Source: Leptospira dzoumogneensis
GTDB lineage: Bacteria > Spirochaetota > Leptospiria > Leptospirales > Leptospiraceae
NCBI RefSeq assembly: GCF_004770895.1
Contig: NZ_RQHS01000005.1
Span: forward strand, 372,001 to 436,000
Length of the DNA stretch: 64,000 bases
Direction of reading: 5' to 3'
Part shown: one piece after another, positions 8,425 through 17,800 of the stretch
Layout: every line of letters starts with the position of its first letter
How positions within the stretch are numbered: position 1 is the first letter of the stretch
The notes under the pieces: generated by a model
The model's database searches: none
What the model was told of the DNA's origin: nothing
The model's input: the letters and a program-made list of their open reading frames with translations, nothing else
Made by a program: the position numbers and the translations under genes

Positions 8425-9810
8425 TTACCTGCTTATTATTACGGCCGAATGACCATATCTTGCGACCGGCATTTCTGAAGTAATACTTGTCCAAGGTCCT
8501 GCAACCGGATTTCCCAAATCGATCGAATAAACTGATTTACTTGGGATATTTAAAGCAGTAGCTCCACCGAAAACGAGAGCCGTTCGAAGATCATAAGAAA
8601 TTTCTACTGCGGGAAAATATGTGGCCGCGGGCAATACAGGACCTGCTTGAAAGTTCGCAGAACTCGTTCCCAGTCTATAAAAATCATAAAGATTTGTCGG
8701 CGTAACTTGTGTGACAGGTTGGAATAAATTACCGGCAGTAGAACCTCCTACAATCAAGACTCCGGGACCATCTCCAGGATTTGGATCACTCGGAATTGGA
8801 CGATAACAAGCAGATCCCATCCCGTGACGAGCGGATGTATTAATAGACGGCTCTCCAATAGAAGTGGTTGAGTTTGAAGCGGGGATATAAGCATCGGAGT
8901 TAAACGATGAAGCGGAACCGTCTGATGCCAATCGTCCTCCAGTATAGAAAATACTACCATTGATCCCACAACCTCCCATATCAACTCTAGGAAGAATTTG
9001 AGTTAAGGAAGTAAAGAGAGGGGACCAAGTTCCTTGTGTTCCTATTTCTGGGAAAAATTTGTAAACACGACTCGTCGGGTATCCTACAGTTACATTAGTA
9101 TCTAACGCATTTGCGATGATAAAAATTTCATTTCCAACGGTAGCTGGAATTCCGCTGTGAATCGCGTCCGGGGCAGAATTATAGGTTGTCCAAGCTCCCG
9201 TAAATGGATCGTAAGCTTCAACTACGGCCGAAACCGAAAAAGTTGACCCGGATTTTGTTAAACCTCCGATTACGAAAATTTTTCCTTTAAAATTTACTAC
9301 TGAAGCAAATGTTCTAGGAGTCGGAACTTTTGTAATAGAAGGATACCAGCGGTTTTCTACAGGATCATAAAGGTCTACTTGTGCGACCGGATTACTATCC
9401 GCTCCAACTCCGCCTATTAACCAAATACCTCTCGTCTTAATCGGATCATCGCTAATCCAAGTTTTGAAAGGAACCATCATCATTCTTCTATCTTCCGGTT
9501 TTCCACATCCTAAATATGCTGTGTATTCTGAGTTTGGAGTAAGGTTTGTTATAGGAAGTAAATGGGTTTTTCCTTCTCTCGGGCTGATTATAATATTCTG
9601 AGAGCCGCTACCATTGGAATAAAGAATATATCCTTCTGCTGATTCGGAGCAAGTCCAAGTGAATTGCACTTGTTTCGATCCATTTGAAAGGTGAAAAAAC
9701 TTTACAGAAACATTTTCTAATCCGCCTCCTTCATTCAAAGGAGAAGTATCGCAGTACCAGAATGAAAATAGGATAAAGATAAAGAAAAAACTTCGCAGCC
9801 AACTATTCAT
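8425..9810 (-). CDS. Kelch-repeat lipoprotein with FN3-like N-terminus
   Basis: A 461-residue lipoprotein (lipid Cys20 in SFWYC). Residues about 30-115 look like a fibronectin-III-type domain (VQFTWTCSESAEGYILY ... LTPNSEYTAYLGC). From about 130 there are kelch beta-propeller blades: WLIGGVGAD, FVIGGLTKSG, IFYTGGRL, LIVGGSTAG, LVFGGATAL, each followed by a Tyr-Asp/Trp element such as LYDPVENRWYP and AYDPFTGAW. About six blades fit a full propeller, a protein- or glycan-binding surface. It overlaps the upstream beta-barrel gene by 4 nt and is followed 4 nt later by the TPR gene. Confidence 0.8.
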   Translation of the reverse strand: MNSWLRSFFFIFILFSFWYCDTSPLNEGGGLENVSVKFFHLSNGSKQVQFTWTCSESAEGYILYSNGSGSQNIIISPREGKTHLLPITNLTPNSEYTAYLGCGKPEDRRMMMVPFKTWISDDPIKTRGIWLIGGVGADSNPVAQVDLYDPVENRWYPSITKVPTPRTFASVVNFKGKIFVIGGLTKSGSTFSVSAVVEAYDPFTGAWTTYNSAPDAIHSGIPATVGNEIFIIANALDTNVTVGYPTSRVYKFFPEIGTQGTWSPLFTSLTQILPRVDMGGCGINGSIFYTGGRLASDGSASSFNSDAYIPASNSTTSIGEPSINTSARHGMGSACYRPIPSDPNPGDGPGVLIVGGSTAGNLFQPVTQVTPTNLYDFYRLGTSSANFQAGPVLPAATYFPAVEISYDLRTALVFGGATALNIPSKSVYSIDLGNPVAGPWTSITSEMPVARYGHSAVIISR

Positions 9811-10679
9811 ATTCTGTACCCTAAGGAAATTTCTAATCCGCCCATACAGACTGTTCCTCTCGATTCAAAATAACAGTTAGCTCTGAGTCCTGATCGGAGA
9901 ACCAAGTTTCCTAACTTCCATCCTTGGTATCCAAGCTCTAGATAACCGATTGGATCTACTCCGGAGACTTGTGTTTCTCCTCTTCGGTATCTAACAGAGC
10001 CAAATCCTGCTCCTAAAATTCCATACCAGTTCTTCGAATCCCCCGTACCAAAATCTTTTTTAAGATAAGAATAAGCGTTTAGAAAGGAATAGTTAGAAGT
10101 TCCAGGTGAAACAAGATACTCGACCTTAAATCCAACTTGATATTTTTCAGATAAAAATAAATAAGCTGGTTCTACGAAAAATCCCGCGCCTCCAGTCACA
10201 CTGTGAGCAGGTGTAATCGGAGAAGTATTTGCTAAAAAACTAAAACTTCCTCCAAAGATAGTTTCAGGTTGTTTGGTTGATTCAGTTAAATATTCATTAG
10301 GAAGATCCGGAGAAGAATTTCCTCCATTATCCAGGTCTTGGATTTGTGATTTATCTATTTCTAAGAAGCCGACATCGGTTCTGATCGTATAACCTTTATC
10401 CCTTTCTTCTGCGATTACCCCTCGGATTTTACTTCCATCTTTTAGCACAAATGTAGAGTAGCGATGAGAAGATTGACTTCCTTTTTTAGAATAATCTAAT
10501 TTCTGAATTTCCTTCTTTGGAATAGTATAAACTCGCCCTTTCCAGTTTACTTGGACATTTCGTTCATCTTCATGAACTACATCTAATAAGAATGAGTTCC
10601 CATTCTTTAAGAGTAGTTCTGCCGCTGTGATTTGATAAGAAGTGAGGATAAATAGAAGCAGGTAGAAAATAATTCGCAT
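9807..10679 (-). CDS. Outer-membrane beta-barrel protein with N-terminal Sm/SH3-like repeats
   Basis: A 290-residue exported protein with signal peptide ending near QITAA. Residues about 20-120 hold two copies of a small beta unit (LLLKNGNSFLLDVVHEDE ... VYTIPKKEIQKLDY, and FVLKDGSKIRGVIAEE ... FLEIDKSQIQDLD). From about 145 the sequence alternates in beta-barrel fashion (FGGSFSFLANT, GFKVEYLVSPG, WYGILGAGFGSVRY, LELGYQGWKLG, GGLEISLGYRI) and so is a small outer-membrane barrel of about eight strands. The ATG at 10679 is used; AAAGG lies about 11 nt upstream. It overlaps the kelch gene by 4 nt. Confidence 0.7.
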   Translation of the reverse strand: MRIIFYLLLFILTSYQITAAELLLKNGNSFLLDVVHEDERNVQVNWKGRVYTIPKKEIQKLDYSKKGSQSSHRYSTFVLKDGSKIRGVIAEERDKGYTIRTDVGFLEIDKSQIQDLDNGGNSSPDLPNEYLTESTKQPETIFGGSFSFLANTSPITPAHSVTGGAGFFVEPAYLFLSEKYQVGFKVEYLVSPGTSNYSFLNAYSYLKKDFGTGDSKNWYGILGAGFGSVRYRRGETQVSGVDPIGYLELGYQGWKLGNLVLRSGLRANCYFESRGTVCMGGLEISLGYRI

Positions 10680-10692
10680 CAAATATCAGCCT

Positions 10693-11673
10693 TTAGGGAA
10701 ATCCTATATCACCAAGTTGGATCACTTTTGCTTGTTCCAATTTACAGGCATTGCCAAGCATGATGTTTCTATCTATAGTAACAGTTTCTTTGCCGCACTG
10801 TGTTGCTTGGCGTTTTGCTTCTGCATTATATAATGTGATCATTGGGCCTTTTTTCTTTATCTCTGAAAGACAGGAATCTACGGATTCTTCAGTATATGTT
10901 TTAGAAGAATCTATATGTTCCGTGCTAAAGAAGATGTAACTCGCCAAAAAAGAATTATCGGACAAGTTTGAGGAACTGGAAATATCCGGAGCACTAGGAG
11001 GGATTGGCGTTTTATCCGTGACTAAAATTGCATATGTCTGCCCGGTTGTGCCTGTGCATCTAATGAAAATTTCATCATTACCGCTACTTGAAGTAGGATC
11101 GGAACCCATGAAAGCTGATCCGAGAGTGACGGGAGAGCCGAATCCGGCATCTTCCGTTGTGTTATTATTGTGATAAACTAAGCCGTAAAATATTCCGCAA
11201 GAGGCTGTTCCTATTGTTTTAGAAATATCGAATAATGAAAATTGATTACTATATACATAAATAAAATCATATTCATTATCTGAATCAATCATTCCCGTAT
11301 AAGTAATTGTCGATCCGTTAATTCCAGGAACTAATACTTTATTTTGGCTGGATAGATACGCTTCCTGAAAAGTGTCATTACCGTTAGATTCATTCTCAGA
11401 TAGATTTTGATTAATCGCACCGCTTCCACAAGTTCCACCGCTACTTATTCCGGAAAGATTCAGAAAAGTCGCAATCGACGCCTGTGAAGATATTGCTGCT
11501 TCTAATTTCCTTTTTGCTTCTGCGCCCGTAACCGTTCCCCAGCCAGAAACAGGTATGTATGAGCAAGCGTATAAAAGCGGAATGAACGTTCCGTACATTA
11601 GATGAAGTTTTAGATTATTTTTAAAATATAAAAAGAGCGCAGATATGAGCGGATGACGTGGATCAATTTTCAT
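10693..11673 (-). CDS. Unknown lipoprotein, first gene of the divergent surface cluster
   Basis: A lipoprotein of about 326 residues that I do not recognise. The putative lipobox is LLYACS. The start is unsure: ATG 11673 gives a long basic n-region, ATG 11598 a very short signal, and a GTG lies at 11694; none has a strong Shine-Dalgarno. The mature part is Ser/Asn/Gly-rich; the stretch FDFIYVYSNQ-like (EYDFIYVYSNQFSLFDISK) to QTYAILVTDKTP is beta-rich and resembles a small secreted beta-sandwich. A Cys-containing tail (SVDSCLSEIKKKG, QATQCGKE, GNACKLEQ) follows. It diverges from the Rhs gene across about 130 nt. Confidence 0.6.
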   Translation of the reverse strand: MKIDPRHPLISALFLYFKNNLKLHLMYGTFIPLLYACSYIPVSGWGTVTGAEAKRKLEAAISSQASIATFLNLSGISSGGTCGSGAINQNLSENESNGNDTFQEAYLSSQNKVLVPGINGSTITYTGMIDSDNEYDFIYVYSNQFSLFDISKTIGTASCGIFYGLVYHNNNTTEDAGFGSPVTLGSAFMGSDPTSSSGNDEIFIRCTGTTGQTYAILVTDKTPIPPSAPDISSSSNLSDNSFLASYIFFSTEHIDSSKTYTEESVDSCLSEIKKKGPMITLYNAEAKRQATQCGKETVTIDRNIMLGNACKLEQAKVIQLGDIGFP

Positions 11674-11803
11674 TTTGACAAATTCACTTGACACAATATT
11701 GGAAATGTTTCGTTTTTATTCCAACAAATAAACAAATTTTAGAATTTCCTTATAATGCAATGTTTTTTTAAGGAATTTTATAAGTGGAAAAGGGTGTTTA
11801 AGG

Positions 11804-14800
11804 ATGATTATAAAAAAGAAATATATCCAATTTGGGGTAATAATGCTTTTTGTAGCGGGGACTACGTTAGGTTTCTCCTTTGCGCCGCTTTCTAGATATT
11901 TTTCTTCTGCACTACGAAGCCTAACGCAAGAATCTGAGATTCCAATCGATTTGCCTGTTTTGGATGTAGATTTCCGAGGAAAAATCGGAGCAAGCTTTCC
12001 GATTGAATTGCCTCCTGCTCGTAAAGATTGGGGACCAAGTTTAAACATTTCGTATTCAGGCGGATCGGGAGAAGGATTACTCGGCGAAGGTTGGTCTCTT
12101 TCAGGGTTTTCCGGAATATACAGAGAAGCTTCTTCCGGAATGACTTACGGCTCGAATGACATTTTTACAAGCGATTTGGCCGGTCGCCTTATTGATGTTA
12201 GTGGAAATGGGACAGAATATAGATCCAAGCCCGAAAGTTTTTTTAGATTTCAAAAACAAGCAGGTTGTAATGACTCTTCTTGCACTTGGACAGTAAAAGA
12301 TCCTTCAGGAAATATTTATACTTTCGGAGGCTCATCGGATTCGGTTCTGACAAGTGTAAATGGAGTTCCAGTTATTTGGGGTTTGCGTAAAGCTGAGGAT
12401 CGATTCGGGAATGTTTACAACTTTACCTATGTTCCGAATGTGAAAAGACTCTATCCTCAGACCATTACCTACCAAAATAAAACGATTTCGTTTGCGTATG
12501 ATGATTCCGGCTCTAACGTTATGTCTTATTCCGGGGGATTACAAGTCGCAGGCAGCAAACTACTTTCTGAAATTCAGATCTTGATCGATGGGTCACAAAT
12601 ACGCTCCTATTCTTTTGGTTATGAGTCCGGCGAGCAAGGAAGAAAAAAACTAGTATCGATAGATCGGGAAGAGTCTCATCCTCAATTCGGATCGGGAGCT
12701 TTTATACCGGTTAACTTCCAATATTCCGCATATGGAAATTATTCTCTGGATCGAAATACGGATTGGGACATTGCGGGTAAACAGCTGAAATTTTGGTCTC
12801 GAACTCCCATGTATGATAAAACACGCTGTGTGGAAGGCGCTTATGCTTGTACTGTATTCGGGACTACAGATTGTTCCTATTTAGCAGCGGAGCCTGCAGC
12901 CTATACTGCATGTGAGAATACAAAAGCTACCTGGTTCTTAGCGTGTAAGCTTTATGTTGAGGCATACTTTGATCCCTGTAATAATGGAATTAAATCTCCT
13001 CGATCATTAGGTGCATGGGGAGATGTAAATGGAGACGGATATCCAGACTATATCCGTCTTTATGGTGACCAGGACGGAACAGTAAAAATTGGAATTTTAT
13101 CGAATCAAAAAACAGGTGATTTTGTTCTTAGTAATAGCTTGATTGATCCGCAGGCAGAGGGGACGAATTTCAATACGCTTAGAAGTGTTTCCTTTGGTGA
13201 TATAGATGGAAATGTAAAATCAGATTTAAGTATTTCTAGTGGATCTAATCTAAAGATCTTTTTTTCTGATGGGACAAAATTCATACTTCCTATAAACGAT
13301 TTTTCATACTCCGTAGATTCCCCCACATATTTAATAGATGTTCCCCAATTTTACACCTTAAGTTGGCTTTATGATTTGAACCAAGACGGAAGATCCGACC
13401 ATCTTCGCGTCACCGGATCCGATGAAATTAGGGTTCGATTTTCTAACGGGTCTAACTTTACAAATGAGAAAGTATACTCAGTTCCTGGCGTAACTTCTAA
13501 TCCCGGAGAGTTCTTTGATATAAATTCTGACGGAATACCTGAATTTGTAAGATACAATTCTTCAAATGGAATTGAAGTATACCGGTTCAGTTCCGATTTA
13601 AACAGCCTGATATTAAACACTTATACGGTTGGAAATAATGGTCAATCTGCTAATTTTAATCCTGATGCGGGCAGCTTATCGACTAGATTCTGGGGAGATC
13701 CGAATGGGGACGGATTACTAGATTTTATAACTTATAAAAATGATACCCTTGAGATCTATTGGAACCAATTCGATTCCTTTTCAACGAGTCCCACAACGGT
13801 CAGTGTTCCAGGTTTAACATTTAATAATGAAGGAAATAAGTTTAAAGGGTATAGATTTGCGGATATAAACGGAGACGGTTACGACGACTTTATCGCTGGA
13901 GACGGTTCAAATATTAGGATTTTCTTATCAGATGGGACAAAAATACTGTCAAGTCCCGTAAAAACTATAGCGGCTTCGGATGAGTTTGATCTGGTAGATT
14001 TAAACTCTGACGGTCGTTTAGATCTAATAGTTTATAAAATTCCTGATAATAGTATAACTGGCGGTTGGGAGGCCTATATCTCTAAAACAGGATTACCTGG
14101 TAACATTCTTACTAAAATTACCGGAGCATATGGATTAGAGAGCAGCATCTCATATGTCCGTAGGAATGATCCGAGTGTCTCTAATCTAATTTTACCTTCG
14201 AGCAATTCCTATCCTATCATTGCAGATAACGGAGGAGACTTAATCGTTTCTTCTATAACCAATAAAATAAGCGATTCGGTATCAGAAACGATCTCTTATA
14301 TTTATGAAAATGGGAAAATCGCGATCGGAGATCCGTATTCAGGCGGATATTTAGGCTTTTCCAAAATTACTACTACAAATTCGAGAACGAACATAAAGAC
14401 TATTGAAGCCTATAATCAATCTTCGTATTTATTTTCTGGAAACAAGATCTCGGAGGAGATGAGATACATTAATGGAGCACAGGAAAGTACAGTTACACAA
14501 AAGACTTATGCATACGAGTCGGCTAGTTTCAATTCTTTCCCTTATAGCCGTCTGAGTGCTTCATCCGAGACAACGTATTTAGGAGGAGTTCAAGTAGCTT
14601 CTTCTTCCTCCACTTATACCTATGATCCATGCGGGAATCCTCGAGTTAGCAGTGAAATAGGAACTTCCGGAACGATTACTCGGACTCAAGTTTATTCCTG
14701 CGATACGAATAATTGGGTTTTGAACCAACCTGTATCGGATAAAACGGAACACAATGGTGTTCTTACGGATAGTAAGGTATATACGTATGATGATAAAGAG

Positions 14801-17800
14801 CTTAGGACAATCACGGAATTTCCGAATACATCGGTAGCAAGAACTCGAACTTTTATCTATGATACTTATGGAAATCCTATCACAGTGACAGACTCAAAAG
14901 GGAGAGAGACGAATGTAGAGTATGACTCGTCTACTTCTACATTTGTTACCAAGACTACTAACCCTTTAGGTCATGTTACTTCTATGGAATATGAATCTAT
15001 ATATGGATTGGAAACAAAAGTAACCAATACAAATGGAGGCGTTGAGACCCGAGAATTTGATGCATATGGACGAATTTTGCGGAAGATAAAACCCGGTGAA
15101 TCCGATTGGTCGGAAGAATATGAATATGGAAACACAGGAAAACCAAATGAGGAATATACTCAAAAATCTGTAAGAGACGATTCCTATGGAGAGCTTCGTT
15201 ATAAAGAATACATCAATGTATTCGGTAATGTACGCAGAAAGGAAAGTACTTCGATCCAGGGATCTCTCTTGGTTGAAGAAGCAGAATACAGAGCGGATGG
15301 AAAACTTCAAAGACAGTCCGTTCCATTTATCCAGAATATAACACCGAGCGATTGGGTAACTTATGAATATTCAGGTCCCGAAGGAAGAGCTAGTTTAATC
15401 TCTTCTCCAGATGGGAAAACCGTGAACGTAACGTACAACGGTCTAACTACGACTTCGATCATTAAGAAAGGATCGGAAACTTTAAGCACTGAAATTGAAA
15501 CTAAAGATACCTTTGGTAATACAATTTCTAAAAGCTCCAACGGTGTTGCCATTTCTTACGAATATGATGAAGCAAATCGCCTGACTAAGATCCTCGATCC
15601 CGCTCAAGGAGAGACAAGCTTCACTTACGATTTATTCGGAAACAAGAAAACAATCTCCGATACTTCTACCGGACTTTCTTCTCATGAATATGATTCCGAA
15701 GGAAATTTGATTCGAACAGTGGATGCTCGGGGTAGATCGATTCGAAACGAATACGATAATATGAACCGGATCACTCGTACATATACCGACGGAAGTGAGA
15801 CCCAGATTTTATATACATATGATACTTCTTCAAACGGTATAGGGAGACCGGCTTCTATTAGTGATGGCTCCGGAACTACGAACCTGGAATATGATATTAA
15901 AGGGAATATTATTCGAAAAGTTAGAGCAATCGACGATTTAACTTTCGTATTCCGATATACGTATGATAATCAAGACAGGCTGTTGGACTTTACTTATCCT
16001 GATGGAAGTGTAAGTCATTATTTTTATTCTGAAATGGGCATTATGACCGGAATAACTATGGATATGCCGGACTTAGGAAGTTATAACCATCCTGTTGTAA
16101 AATATGAGGGTCCGTTTCCAGGAATTTCCGGAAACTATAGAGTGTTAAGAACTTTAGGGAACGGGATTCAAACAGATATTACATTTGATCCTATCTTAAA
16201 ACGTCCTACCGGACTTAAAACTACTTTGAAGAATGGCTCTCTATCTCAGAATCTAACATATGAATATGATTCGAAAGATAATATCCAAAAAATAACCGAT
16301 CTACTTCGGCCGGACAGAACCCAAAATTTCCAATTTGATTCCTCAAATCGTTTGGTATCTGCAACAGGAAAATACGGTGTAGAGAATTATACTTATGATT
16401 CAAGAGGAAACTTAAAACAAAAAGGTGATTCGACCTTAAGCTATTCGGATGCTTCAAAACCGTATAGAATTACTTCGGCAAATTCCTCTTTAGCAGGAAC
16501 TACTACTTATAGCTATGACAATTCCGGAAACATAGTAGATAGAGGAGGAGATGCTCTAACTTACGATGCATTCGGCAAGCTAATAGATATTCAGCCTTAT
16601 GGCGGCGGGGATCGTATTCGAATGACCTACGGCTTTGATGGGGCTAGAATTAAAAAAGTAAGGGACGCAGATGCATCCATTGAATATTATCCGGATCCAA
16701 GCTATGAGGTTGTTCGTAAACCAGGTCAGCCGGATACTCATACTCTGTATATAAGAGGACTTTCCGGGGATTTAGTTTCTCAGTTAGCTAGACAAGATGC
16801 TAATCTAATTTCTGCAGCAGAAGTATCTAATCCGAATATTTTAGCAAAAGCAAATTGGAAGCCGGGGTTTGATAAGTTAGTAGGTATAAGCAAAGCAGGC
16901 TTTCATACTTTTATGTATGATTATAGTGGGAAACTTTCCCTTCGTTACGATTTGTTAGTTTGGACATTCATACTGATCACCGCATACTATTGGCTCTGGA
17001 AGAATAAAGAGAAGATCAGAGAATTATCAAGTCTTCGTCTATCTTCAGTCGCTCCTATCGTATTAACAATGATGATCTTTTCTACAGTTAATAATTGTGG
17101 GATATTTATTCCGAATCAAGGTGAAGAAGGTATTCCTCCTTGGGCTTTAATTCCAGTCGGAAATACCGACGGGACTCCTTCAATTGATTCACCAGGTAAT
17201 GGATCTGGAGGAGGCTCCGGTTCCGTAGGAGGAACTCCAATACCCGGAATGATATTCTTCCATCCCGACCATTTAGGTTCTATTTCAATGGTTTCTAATG
17301 GAGAAGGAAGTATTCTGACAGGAGGAGATCTTGGTGGAGCTAGTTTAATTTCATACAAGCCTTACGGCGAAATAGATCGAACTAATTCCTCGGGACCAGA
17401 TATCTTCCGCTACAAATATACGGGACAACAAGAAGATAGAGAATCGTCTTTGTACTATTATAAAGCAAGGTTCTTCGATCCGAAAATCGGAAGATTTTTA
17501 CAACCTGATTCTGTGATCGCTTCCGCGAAATCACAGGGAATGAACCGCTATATGTATGTAAGCGGGAATCCGGTAAACTTTCGAGATCCTGGCGGGCATA
17601 ACGAATATGTTCACATGTTTAATGAAATATTGAAAACAATGTTCCATCATGCAAACGGAGCCATGGCCTATGCGGGCAGAAGTGTCGATCATATGTGGAG
17701 AAGTTTTTTCCGAGAGGTGGATCATTCATTTAAACAATACATGCATAATATAGATCATCAATGGAGGGGACATTTCCGCAGAATAGATCACGCAATAAGA

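Noticed and set aside
11687..11720. TTGACA near 11689 as promoter of the Rhs gene
   Set aside because: No acceptable -10 at 16-18 nt spacing.
13105..13620. Antisense frames within the Rhs gene
   Set aside because: Complementary strand of FG-GAP coding sequence; no start signals and no recognisable protein features.
17241..17600. Type VI or Tc-toxin complex linked to the Rhs protein
   Set aside because: No vgrG, PAAR, hcp, tcA or chaperone-like gene is in the window; the N-terminal signal suggests Sec export instead.
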